Part shown: positions 37,334 to 46,474 of the stretch, piece by piece | Position numbering within the stretch: position 1 is the first letter of the stretch | Layout of the letters: each line of letters starts with the position of its first letter | From: Corallococcus interemptor | GTDB lineage: Bacteria; Myxococcota; Myxococcia; Myxococcales; Myxococcaceae | DNA: 57,607 nucleotides | Direction of reading: 5' to 3' | Assembly: GCF_003668875.1 (NCBI RefSeq) | Contig: NZ_RAWM01000049.1 | Coordinates: 1-57,607 of the forward strand | Position numbers and translations under genes: made by a program | Notes under the pieces: model-generated | The model's database searches: none | The model's input: the letters and a program-made list of their open reading frames with translations, nothing else | Told to the model about the DNA's origin: nothing

Positions 37334-39091
37334 ATGCGGACGCCAGGCTGGGTCCGGGCGGCCCTGCTCCTCATCGCTGGATGGCTGGGGCCGAGCTGCG
37401 CCGCTCCGTCACCCACGCGTGACGACGCGCGAGCGGCGGCGGTGTCCTCCCCTGCTCCGGCCTCGAGGTCCCTGCGCGTGCGTGTGTACGCGGACGCGGA
37501 CCACCGTGCGCGGAGCCTCCATTGGGAGCGCGACGTCGAGGCGTGGCTCCAGCGCGCGGGCGAGGCGGTGCGCGAGCCCCTGGGCATCACGTTCGAGCTG
37601 GAGTCCGCGCGGGCGTGGGACCGGCGCGGCCCGGACGGTCCGCTGGAGCCGGTGCTGGAGACACTGGAGGCCGTGGACGCGGGCGAGGACGTGGACCTCG
37701 TCGTGGGTCTGGTGGCGGCGCCGGCGTCCTTCAGCGGCGCACAGCATGAGCTGGGCTTCGCGCGCGTGCTGGGGCGTCACTGCATCCTGCGAGGCCTGAG
37801 CGGGGAGCTGCCGGTGGTGGCGCGGCAGCGGTTGGAGGTGGCGGTCCTGCTGCACGAGTGGGCCCACACGTTGGGCGCGATGCACGTGCGCGACGGACGG
37901 GGCTGGATGGCGCCGAAGTACGACGCGGGCCAGCGGGGGTTCGATGCGCGGACGCTCGGGTTGCTGAGCGTGGGGCTGCGGCACCTGCCGGCCGCGCGCG
38001 TCGAGTTGGAAGCGCAGAAGGCCTGGGCCCGGGAGCTGCGCGGGGTGGTGGAGGCCTTGAAGGGTCCGGCGTGGGCGGGCCCCGAGCGGGACTTCCTCCT
38101 CGAGTGGACGGAGCGGGTGCGCGCCTCCAGTGGAGTGCTGGGACCGGAGGGCACGCCCCGCTCGCTGACACCGCACGAGCGGCAGCGGCTGGCGGAGGTC
38201 ATCGCCCTGGAGAAGGCGGGCCGGCCGGAGGTGGCCGCGGAGGCGCTGGAGCCGCTGGCCGTGCGGCATCCCCAGGATGAGCGCGTGCAGTTGCTGGCGT
38301 GTTACCTCGCCGTGCACCTCACGCCTGGGGCGGACGCCACGCGTGAGCGCTGCGAGCAGGCCATCGCGCGGTTTCCGCGGGAGCCCTCGCTGCGCATGAA
38401 CGTCGCGCTGCTCCACCTGCACGCGGGCCGCTTCGACGAGGCCCGGGACAGCCTGGTGACGGCACGCGCGAACCTGGAGGCGCGCACGGACGTGGAGCCC
38501 GCGCAGTGGGCGGGCCTCGCGGGCCTCTTCCTGCGGGCCCACTGCGTGACGTGGGCGGAGCAGACCGCGGCCCGGGCTCCGGCGCTGGCGGCCTCCGCGT
38601 CGGTGCTGGAGCAGGCGGCCCGGTTGCGAAGACAGGTGGCGCTGCCCTCCGGGCCCGGCGTGGATCCCGCGCGTGAAGCGGTGCTGGTGCGCGCGGTGTC
38701 CGACGTCGAGGCGCTGCTGCATGCCGGCTCCCCGGCGCCCGCGCGTGAGCGCATCACCTCGCTGGCGAAGGCGTTCCCGGAGCATCCGTCCGTCACGCTC
38801 CTGCAATGCGAGCTGCACCTCTTCCAGGGGCGCCTGGGCTCCGCGCGCACCGCGTGCGAACGGGTGCTCGCGCTCCAGGAGGATGCGGTGCAGGCCCACC
38901 TGCTGCTCGGCGTGCTGGCGACGAACACGCGGGCGCATGCGCGTGCACGCAAGCACCTGGAGCGGGTCATCGCCCTGGAGCCCTCACGCACGGAGGCGTG
39001 GCACCTGCTCGCCCGCGAGTACCGGGGCACGCGGCAGCTGAAGACGCTCCAGGTCCGCTACCGCGAACAGTTCGCGCGCGACCTGCCGTGA
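37334..39091 (+). CDS. Lipoprotein with metzincin-type zinc motif and TPR repeats
   Basis: This 585-residue protein has a lipobox signal (WLGPSC, Cys22). A protease-like domain spans ~45-230 with HEWAHTLGAMH at 174-184. This is a full HExxHxxGxxH zinc motif with Glu175 as base; a Met further on in GWMAPKY may serve as the Met-turn. Archaemetzincin-like zinc proteins have similar short domains. From ~250 the chain is helical with TPR-like repeats (ALEPLAVRHPQDERVQLLACYLA, AIARFPREPSLRMNVALLHL, ACERVLALQEDAVQAHLLLG, HLERVIALEPSRTEAWHLLA). The ATG at 37334 gives the lipoprotein signal directly. A surface or periplasmic protease with a protein-binding arm is the best reading; substrate unknown. 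It converges on a GNAT gene with 4 bp between. Confidence 0.83.
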   Translation: MRTPGWVRAALLLIAGWLGPSCAAPSPTRDDARAAAVSSPAPASRSLRVRVYADADHRARSLHWERDVEAWLQRAGEAVREPLGITFELESARAWDRRGPDGPLEPVLETLEAVDAGEDVDLVVGLVAAPASFSGAQHELGFARVLGRHCILRGLSGELPVVARQRLEVAVLLHEWAHTLGAMHVRDGRGWMAPKYDAGQRGFDARTLGLLSVGLRHLPAARVELEAQKAWARELRGVVEALKGPAWAGPERDFLLEWTERVRASSGVLGPEGTPRSLTPHERQRLAEVIALEKAGRPEVAAEALEPLAVRHPQDERVQLLACYLAVHLTPGADATRERCEQAIARFPREPSLRMNVALLHLHAGRFDEARDSLVTARANLEARTDVEPAQWAGLAGLFLRAHCVTWAEQTAARAPALAASASVLEQAARLRRQVALPSGPGVDPAREAVLVRAVSDVEALLHAGSPAPARERITSLAKAFPEHPSVTLLQCELHLFQGRLGSARTACERVLALQEDAVQAHLLLGVLATNTRAHARARKHLERVIALEPSRTEAWHLLAREYRGTRQLKTLQVRYREQFARDLP

Positions 39092-39095
39092 GGCC

Positions 39096-39674
39096 CTATG
39101 CGGCCACGGAGGCGCGCCACGCGTCCTCGAGCAGCGCCAGCAGGAAGAGGTCGTTGAACCCTCCCCCGTTCCCGTCGGCCTGGTAGCCGCGCAGCACGCC
39201 CTCCTGCTGGAAGCCCGCGCGCGTCAGCGCCTTGTACGACGCGCTGTTGCGCACGTTCACCAGTCCCTCGATGCGGTGCAGGTTCAGCTGCTCGAAGCCG
39301 AAGCGGATGAGCGCGGGCAGGACGCCCGTCATCACGCGCTGGCCCCACAGCTCGCGCCCCACCATGTAGCCTACCTCCGCGCGCCGGTCCTTCTGGCTCC
39401 AGTTGAAGAGGGTCAGGTAGCCCACGGGCGTCGGGGCCTCTTCGCGCGACAGCACCCACCGGATGCCCTTGCCCTGGCGCATCGCCTCCAGGTCGCCGGT
39501 CAGCTTCTGGTGCAGCGTCTCCCGGGACACGGGCACCGTGAAGTTGAGGCTCCGCGCCACGTCCGGGTGCGAGTACAGCGCGATGACCCCGTCCAGGTCC
39601 TCGGGGGTGAAGAGGCGCACCCGGTACGGCGCGGGGACGACGGGCAGCGGCAGCGTTTCGTAGGACATGGTCAT
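39096..39674 (-). CDS. RimJ/RimL-type GNAT N-acetyltransferase
   Basis: This 192-residue protein has the GNAT_3 pattern. RVRLFTPEDLDGVIALYSHPDVARSL lies near the N-terminus, with WVLSREEAPTPVGYLTLFNW, RRAEVGYMVGRELWGQRVMTGVL and then FGFEQLNLHRIEGLVNVRNSASYKALTRAGFQQEGVLRGY. The last segment is diagnostic of RimJ/SpeG-like enzymes that acetylate N-terminal amines of ribosomal proteins, polyamines or amino sugars. The acetyl-CoA loop is ELWGQRVM (Q-R replaced, but the helix is preserved). Two ATGs (39674 and 39668) are possible; no clear ribosome site favours one. It is a single-gene unit between the metalloprotease lipoprotein and the export operon. Confidence 0.88.
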   Translation of the reverse strand: MTMSYETLPLPVVPAPYRVRLFTPEDLDGVIALYSHPDVARSLNFTVPVSRETLHQKLTGDLEAMRQGKGIRWVLSREEAPTPVGYLTLFNWSQKDRRAEVGYMVGRELWGQRVMTGVLPALIRFGFEQLNLHRIEGLVNVRNSASYKALTRAGFQQEGVLRGYQADGNGGGFNDLFLLALLEDAWRASVAA

Positions 39675-39759
39675 GCGGAGCAGGCCCCCTGCGGTAGGGA
39701 CGGGAGCACCCTACCGGCTCCAGCGCCATCACCGCCATGGCGCTGACGTGCGCACGCCC

Positions 39760-40989
39760 CTACTCCGCGCGCATCGCCTCCACCGGATCCAGCCGCGCCG
39801 CGCGCGACGCCGGGTAGATGCCGAAGATGAGCCCCACGCCGCAGCTCATCCCCAGGGACAGCGCCACGGCCCACATGGGCACGCTCATGGGGAACAGCAG
39901 CACCCACTTGCCCAGGAAGACGAACCCGAAGCCCAGCCCCAGTCCCAGCACCCCGCCCACGAGCGACAGCATCACCGCCTCCGTGGCGAACTGGCCCAGG
40001 ATGCGGCGGCGGCGAGCGCCCAGCGCCTTGCGGATGCCAATCTCCCGCGTCCGCTCCGTCACCGACATCAGCATGATGTTCAGGATGCCGATGCCGCCCA
40101 CCACCAGCGACAGCAGGCACACGCCCACGCCCGCGAGCGCGATGACCTGCGACAGCTCGTTGAAGGACGCCGTCATGGACTCGTTGGTGTGCACCTCGAA
40201 GTCGTTCGCGTCCTGGGGCGTGAGGCCCCGGCGGCGGCGCATCAGGTTCACCACCTCGTCCTGCGCCTTCTGGAACGACTCCCCGTCACGCGCCTGGATG
40301 TCGATCTCCACCGAGCGGTTCTTGCCGTAGAACTGCTGGAAGGCCCGCATGGGCACGATGGCCTGGTTGTCCTGGCTGGCCATCCCCATGACGCTGCCGC
40401 GCTTCTGCAGCACGCCAATCACCTGGAACGGCCGGCCCTGCAGCCGCACCTCGGAGCCCACCGGATCCATGCCCGGGAAGAGCGTGTCCGCCAGGTCCAC
40501 GCCAACGACCATCACCGGGCGGCCATCCAGCGTCTCCGTCTCGTTGAAGAAGCGGCCCGTCGACACGACGACGCCGCTCGTCTCCAGGTACGTGGGCTCC
40601 GTGCCCAGGATGCTCACCGACGGGGGCGTCTCCCGGAACGCCGTGGTCAGCTTCTTGCCCCACTCCTGGGCCATGGGCGTGGCCGCCCCCACCGAGGGAC
40701 ACGACTCCACGATGGCGCGCACGTCCTCGCCGAGCAGGTCCTTGCGCTTGGCGTACTTCGCCCAGTTGATGCGGCCGAAGCCCGTGGGCCACTTCGTCAC
40801 CTCGAAGGTGTGCGCGCCCAGGCTGCCCAGGTTCTTGTTCACCTGCTCGCGCAGGCCTTCAATCAGCGCCATCATCGTGATGACGGTGGCCACGCCGATG
40901 ACGATGCCCACCAGCGTCAGCAGCGAGCGCAGCGGGTTGCCCAGGAAGGTGCCCACCGACAGCCGCAGGTTGTCCAGGAAGGCCCGCAT
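39760..40989 (-). CDS. MacB-type ABC transporter permease, second of two
   Basis: This 409-residue protein has the MacB/FtsX layout. TM1 at ~22-42 (LLTLVGIVIGVATVITMMALI) is followed by a large periplasmic domain (~45-275) and three C-terminal TMs. The typical GIGILNIMLMSVTERTREIGIRKALGARRRRI precedes TM3, and the usual end (IYPASRAARLDPVEAMR) closes it. It lacks a fused ATPase and must pair with the separate ATPase two genes upstream. The ATG at 40989 is 5 bp after the stop of the other permease. The two permeases share the family motifs but differ through the periplasmic domain, so a heterodimer is likely. It is the last gene of the six-gene operon. Confidence 0.92.
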   Translation of the reverse strand: MRAFLDNLRLSVGTFLGNPLRSLLTLVGIVIGVATVITMMALIEGLREQVNKNLGSLGAHTFEVTKWPTGFGRINWAKYAKRKDLLGEDVRAIVESCPSVGAATPMAQEWGKKLTTAFRETPPSVSILGTEPTYLETSGVVVSTGRFFNETETLDGRPVMVVGVDLADTLFPGMDPVGSEVRLQGRPFQVIGVLQKRGSVMGMASQDNQAIVPMRAFQQFYGKNRSVEIDIQARDGESFQKAQDEVVNLMRRRRGLTPQDANDFEVHTNESMTASFNELSQVIALAGVGVCLLSLVVGGIGILNIMLMSVTERTREIGIRKALGARRRRILGQFATEAVMLSLVGGVLGLGLGFGFVFLGKWVLLFPMSVPMWAVALSLGMSCGVGLIFGIYPASRAARLDPVEAMRAE

Positions 40990-40994
40990 CGCGC

Positions 40995-42229
40995 TTACTC
41001 GTAACGGAGTGCTTCCACCGGGTCCAGCTTCGCCGCCCGCGCGGCCGGCCAGATGCCGAAGAGCAGGCCCACCAGCGCCGCGAACGCCACCCCGCTCACC
41101 ACCGTGCTCGGCCGCACGTCCGCCGCCAGCGGCGTCACCAGGGACACGACCTTGGCCGTGCCCAGCCCCACCACCGTCCCCAGGAGCCCGCCCACCGCGG
41201 ACACGCTGGAGGCCTCCATCAGGAACTGGAGGACGATGGTGCGCTGACGCGCGCCCAGCGCCCGCCGCACGCCAATCTCCCGCGTCCTTTCGCGCACGGA
41301 CACCAGCATGATGTTCATGATGCCGATGCCGCCCACCAGCAGGGTGATGAGGCCCACGCCGGTGGCCACCGCGTAGAGCGCGCCGGTGAGCTGCTCATAG
41401 GTCGCGGCGAGCGAGTCCGTCCGGTTGACGTTGAAGTCGTCCGGCTGGCCCGGCGGCGTGGCGCGCACGCGCCGCATGATGCCCACCAGCTGGTCCTCCA
41501 CCTTCGCCATCCGCCCCGCATCCGCCACGGCGATGGCGATCTGCATGGGCCGCCCCTTGCCGAAGTGCGAGTTGAAGGTCTTGAAGGGCATGAACACGGA
41601 CAGGTCCATGTTCTCCGCGACGACCTTCCCCTTGCGCCCCAGCGTGCCCACCACCTGGAACGGCCGCCCGTCGATGCGCACCGTCTGCCCCAGCGGGCTG
41701 ATGCTGGGAAAGAGCGAGGCGGCCACGTCCGCGCCCAGCACCGTCACCGCCCGGTTCACCTCTTCGTCCGCGCGGGTGAGGAAGCGTCCGGACACCACCT
41801 CGTAGTTGCCAATGGCCTGGTAGTCGCTCCACACGCCGTTGATGCGCACGTTGGAGACCTGGAGGGCGCCGTGCGCCACGTCCGACGTGCGCATCACCGC
41901 CGGGGAGATGGCGGTGATGAAGTCCGCCTGGGCGCGCAGCTGCGACACCTGCTCCAGCGTGAAGTTCTTCCGGTTGCGGTACATCCACCAGTTGCCCTTG
42001 ATCATCCAGGGGTACTTGGAGATGAAGACGGTGTTCGCCCCCAGCGTGGCCAGCTGCTTCTCGAACGACGAGTTGAGCCCCTGGATGATGCCGACGATGG
42101 CCAGCAGCGTGGCCACGCCAATGCCGATGCCCAGCGTCGTGAGCACCGTGCGCATCCGGTTCGCCCGGAGGGAGAACACCGCGATGCGGGCCCCCTCCAG
42201 CACGTCCACGCGGAAGACCTGCCCGAACT

Positions 42230-42233
<4 letters not shown>
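40995..42233 (-). CDS. MacB-type ABC transporter permease, first of two
   Basis: This 412-residue permease starts at GTG 42233, overlapping the ATPase stop as GTGA. TM1 is [21 protein letters not shown], the periplasmic domain (~50-285) includes [19 protein letters not shown], and three TMs follow. [32 protein letters not shown] and [19 protein letters not shown] are the FtsX-family hallmarks. Such permeases do not pass substrate through the membrane; they transmit mechanical force to the periplasmic adaptor and TolC. The frame is open further upstream through the ATPase gene but only as a shadow. Confidence 0.92.
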
Positions 42234-42987
<754 letters not shown>

Positions 42988-42991
<4 letters not shown>

Positions 42992-44241
42992 GACTTGCCC
43001 TTCGCCGCGGCCTTCTCCGGCTCGCGCACCGCGTCCCCGTGGGACAGCTCCTTGGACAGCGTGCGGTAGGGGCCCTCCACCACGCGGTCACCGGCCTGCA
43101 GGCCCTCCAGCACCTCCAGCTCCGTGTCGGACGCGATGCCGGTGCGCACGCGGCGCACCTGCGCCTTGTTGTCGTTGTCCACCACGAAGACGACCTTGGC
43201 CAGCGACTCCGTGCGGCGCTTGGCGGTGAGGGACGTGCCCTCCACCGGCGCCTGGTAGTCCGGCAGCGAGCGCTCGGCGCGCACCGTGACGGCCTGGATG
43301 GGCACGAGCACCGCGTCGTTGTGCGTCTCCGCGCTGATGCGCGCCTCGGCGCTCATGCCGGGGAGCACGCCCGGAGGCCGCGCGTCCAGGGCCACGGTGA
43401 TGGGGAAGCTCGTGACTTCGGCCTCCGTGCCCGGGTTCTTGATGGTGGCCTTCTGGGCGATCTCCACCACGGTGCCGGTGAAGGACTGGCCCTCCAGCGC
43501 GTCCAGCGTCACCTCCGCGGGCTGGCCGTACTTCAGGTGGACGACCTCGTGCTCACCCACCTCGAACTTCACCTCCATCTGGTTGAGCGCGGCGATGGTC
43601 ATCACCACGTCCTCGGAGAAGTCGGAGCCGCGCACGCGCTCGCCCACTTCGCGGGACAGCTCAATCACGTTGCCGTCGATGGGGGACAGGAGCGTGGTGC
43701 GCGCCAGGTCCGTGGCGGCCTGCTCCAGCACGGCGCTGCTCTGGGCCACGCGCTGCCGGGCGGCGGCGAGGCGCGCCTCCGCGGTGTCCACCACCGCCTT
43801 GGTCTGCTCCACCTCCGCGGCGGACGCGAGCCCCTTCTCCGCCAGCCCCTGCACGCGGGCCAGCTCCGCGCGCTGGCGCACGGCTTCCACGTCCGCCACC
43901 TGGACCTCGGAGCGGGCCGCGTCGCGCGACGCGGTGGCCTGCTTCACGGCCGCTTCGTAGTAGCGCTTGTCGATCTGCCCCAGCACCTGCCCCTTGGTGA
44001 TGGCGTCTCCGTCCTTCACCTTGAGGGAGACCAGGTCTCCGGACAGGTTGGAGGAGATCTTCACCGTGGTGGCCGCCTGCACCTTGCCCGCGCCGGTGAT
44101 GGTGCGGGTGATGGTGCCCTTGCGGGCCTTGGCCATCTGGACTTCCTGCGTCGGGGGCGGCCGGTCCTTCAGGCCTCCCACGGTGATGGCCGCCGCACCA
44201 AGCAACAGCACACCGGCGATTGCCGCCTTCCACCACGTCAT
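42988..44241 (-). CDS. MacA-type periplasmic adaptor (membrane fusion) protein
   Basis: This 417-residue adaptor has an N-terminal membrane anchor ([20 protein letters not shown]). A lipoyl-like beta domain ([32 protein letters not shown]) precedes an alpha-helical hairpin at ~85-165 with heptad-like Ala/Glu repeats. The lipoyl second half ([13 protein letters not shown]), beta-barrel ([19 protein letters not shown]) and membrane-proximal domain follow. It links the ABC permeases with TolC. The start is ATG 44241 (ATGA overlap with the TolC stop). A Lys/Glu-rich charged tail ends the protein. The order TolC-MacA-ATPase-permease-permease in one operon defines a tripartite exporter. Confidence 0.93.
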
Positions 44242-45563
44242 TGTGCGTCTCCCGGATTCAGCGTGCCCATGGCCCGGAACAGGGCATAGCGGGCGATTTC
44301 GACATCGATGCGGCTCTGGAGCAACACCAGCTCCGCCTGCGTCAACTTGAGCTGCGCGTCTCGCACGTCCAGCGTGGAGCCGGCGCCCGCGCGGAAGCGC
44401 TCCTCCGCCAGCGCCAGGCCCTGCTGGGCGACCGCGCGGTTGGCCGTCGCGAGCTGCGCGGAGGCAATCTGTCCCTCCAGCACCTGGTGGGAGCGGCGCA
44501 CCTCCGCCTCCAGCTCCCGCGCCGTCTGCGCGAACGTCAGCTCCGCCTTGCGGATGTTGACCGCGGCGCGCGCGGACTGGGCGTTCGTGGCGAAGCCGTT
44601 GAACAGGTCCCACGTCAGGTTGATGCCGCCCGTGAAGATGTTGCCGTAGCCGGGCTCGCTGAAGAACGAGCCCGGGGCCTGGCTGCCGTGCGAGTACTGC
44701 GCGGACAGGCCCACGCGCGGGATGTAGTCACCCTGCACGATGGCCCGCTGCAGCTCCGCCACCTGCACGCGCTGCTGGAGCGCCTTGAGCAGGGCCCGGT
44801 GCTCGCGGGCCTGCTGGAGGGCCGCGTCCAGGGCGGGCGCCGGCGCGGGCTCCTGCTGGAGCACGCCGGGGTCCACCGCCTGGAGCAGCTCGGTGCCAGG
44901 GCGCGCCAGCCACACGGCCAGCTGCACCTGGTCCGCCACCAGCTGGTTCTGGCGCTGCACGACGTTGATGCGGTCGTTGCCCAGGTTGACCTGGGCGGCG
45001 ATCTCCTCCGACTTGCCCACGCGGCCCGCGTTGAAGAGGGCGCGCGCGCGCTCCAGCTGCTCCTCGCTGCGCTGCGCGGTGGCCTTGAGCACGTCCAGCG
45101 ACGCCTGCGACAGGAAGAGCGCGTAGAAGCGGCGGATGGCCTCCAGCTCGGAGGTGTCCGCCTCTTCGATGGACTGGTTGCGCGTGGCGTCCACGTTGAC
45201 GCCCGCCTGCTCCAGCTGCTTCCAGAGGCCTCGGTTGTAGATGACCTGCGACAGGCCCAGGGACGCGGAGTAGCTGTCCGCCGTGTTGGAGGAGCTGACC
45301 ACCTCTCGCGTGACGGTCTCCGTCTCGCTGATGGGCACGCTGAAGACCTGCCGGCGCCGGCCCAGGTATTGGAGGTTGGGGCCCAGGTTGAGCTGCACCT
45401 GGGGCAGGAGGCTGGAGCGCGCCACGCGCTGGTCCTCCTGGGCCACGGCGACGTCCAGCGCGGCCTGGAGCGCCTGGGTGTTCTTGCGGCCCAGCTGGCG
45501 CGTCTCCTCCAGCGTGATGGGCGTGGCGGTGAGCAGCGTGGCGACGACGAGGAAGGCGCTCAC
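44238..45563 (-). CDS. TolC-family outer-membrane efflux protein
   Basis: This 441-residue protein has a short signal (VSAFLVVATLLTATP) and two OEP repeats. The repeats have long Ala/Gln/Glu helices (e.g. TLEETRQLGRKNTQALQAALDVA and NIRKAELTFAQTARELEAEVRRS). Outer-membrane strands include YSASLGLSQVIYNRG and GGINLTWDLFNGF, and LTLAQAELVLLQSRIDVEIARYALFRAMGTL-type endings follow (LTQAELVLLQ). It forms the trimeric outer-membrane duct of the exporter. GTG 45563 is the start, with GGGAGG ~8 bases upstream and a GTGA overlap with the YIP1 gene stop. The family call is clear. Confidence 0.92.
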   Translation of the reverse strand: MSAFLVVATLLTATPITLEETRQLGRKNTQALQAALDVAVAQEDQRVARSSLLPQVQLNLGPNLQYLGRRRQVFSVPISETETVTREVVSSSNTADSYSASLGLSQVIYNRGLWKQLEQAGVNVDATRNQSIEEADTSELEAIRRFYALFLSQASLDVLKATAQRSEEQLERARALFNAGRVGKSEEIAAQVNLGNDRINVVQRQNQLVADQVQLAVWLARPGTELLQAVDPGVLQQEPAPAPALDAALQQAREHRALLKALQQRVQVAELQRAIVQGDYIPRVGLSAQYSHGSQAPGSFFSEPGYGNIFTGGINLTWDLFNGFATNAQSARAAVNIRKAELTFAQTARELEAEVRRSHQVLEGQIASAQLATANRAVAQQGLALAEERFRAGAGSTLDVRDAQLKLTQAELVLLQSRIDVEIARYALFRAMGTLNPGDAQ

Positions 45564-46258
45564 TTCGCACCTCCCGCCGGCAGGCCAATGAAGAAGACAC
45601 CCGCGTACATGAGGTACATCACTCCAATGAGCGCCAGCGCCCGGCCCAGGCGCATGCCGGTGGCGGTGGAGAAGCCCACGCCCAACAGGCCCACGCTCCA
45701 GAGGTTGAAGAAGTCCACGCCCTTGAGCACCCGCTGCATCTTCGGCGACAGGCCGTCCAGCATGGCCAGGCTGGAGGGCACGAGCGTCTGCGCGCGCAGG
45801 TCGGTGAGCGAGTGCTGGTAGCCCGCGCACACCGCATAGATGAGGTGGTACAGCGCGATGGGCAGCAGCGCCACCGCGGCGGCGGCCATCAGCTGGCCGA
45901 AGGCGGCGGGCTTGTTGAAGAGCCACGCGGCGACCCAGAGGACGCACGCGAGCACCAGCACCATCAGGGGCATCACGATGAGCCCGTTGGCGATGCCGCC
46001 CACCAGCGCCTTGCGCGACGCCGTCTGGATCTGCTCGGCGATGTCGGACTCGGAGACGCTGGACGCGGTGGAGTCCGTGGGCAGGGCGCTCACGACGGAG
46101 CCGGTGGCGTCCCAGCGAAGGGCGAAGACGGTGCCGGAGATGGCCACGCAGAAGGCGAGGATGAGGAGGGGCCACAGCCAGCGCCGGGCCTCGACGGCGG
46201 CGCGCGTGCCACCAATGGGGTCGACAAAGACGCGCGCCGGTTGAGCAAGGGAGGTCAT
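45560..46258 (-). CDS. YIP1-family membrane protein leading the export operon
   Basis: This 232-residue integral membrane protein has about five hydrophobic helices: WPLLILAFCVAISGTVFAL, GLIVMPLMVLVLACVLWVAAWLF, QLMAAAAVALLPIALYHLIYAV, FFNLWSVGLLGVGFSTATGM and ALALIGVMYLMYAGVFFIGLP. The order helix, loop with KPAAFGQLMAAAAVA, and paired C-terminal helices is that of bacterial YIP1-domain proteins, whose function is poorly known. It is the first gene of the six-gene operon and overlaps tolC by GTGA, so expression is tightly linked. A role in controlling or assembling the exporter is inferred only from this position. Confidence 0.8.
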   Translation of the reverse strand: MTSLAQPARVFVDPIGGTRAAVEARRWLWPLLILAFCVAISGTVFALRWDATGSVVSALPTDSTASSVSESDIAEQIQTASRKALVGGIANGLIVMPLMVLVLACVLWVAAWLFNKPAAFGQLMAAAAVALLPIALYHLIYAVCAGYQHSLTDLRAQTLVPSSLAMLDGLSPKMQRVLKGVDFFNLWSVGLLGVGFSTATGMRLGRALALIGVMYLMYAGVFFIGLPAGGAK

Positions 46259-46474
46259 AGGGATGGGGTCTCAGGGCGGATTACGCAGCCCTCCCGGAGT
46301 GATTGCCCGGTCCCTTGAATTGAGTCGGGAAACGGGCGGGCAGCCAAACGAAATCCGGCCGCACCCCAAGGTTTATCGTGCCTTGCATCCATCCTGTAGC
46401 GGTCTGTAGCCTAAATTTTGCGGCGGAGCGGCGGACGGTGTATTCCGCTCGGCTGGACGCTTGCCGGAGCATGA
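46259..46474. promoter_or_regulatory. Divergent promoter region of export operon and Clp ATPase, with tandem heptamer
   Basis: This 216-bp gap contains CTGTAGC twice (46394-46400 and 46404-46410), exactly one helical turn apart, followed at once by the AT-rich CTAAATTTTG (46411-46420). This arrangement is typical of a tandem activator-binding element beside a -10-like TAAATT. I cannot place a convincing -35. Which strand it serves is uncertain; the distance to the Clp start (about 55 bp) fits a plus-strand promoter. Confidence 0.45.

Noticed and set aside
46371-46390. Sigma-54 promoter (TTGCA near 46384)
   Set aside because: The GG element is 13 rather than 10 bases before the GC, so the -24/-12 spacing is wrong.
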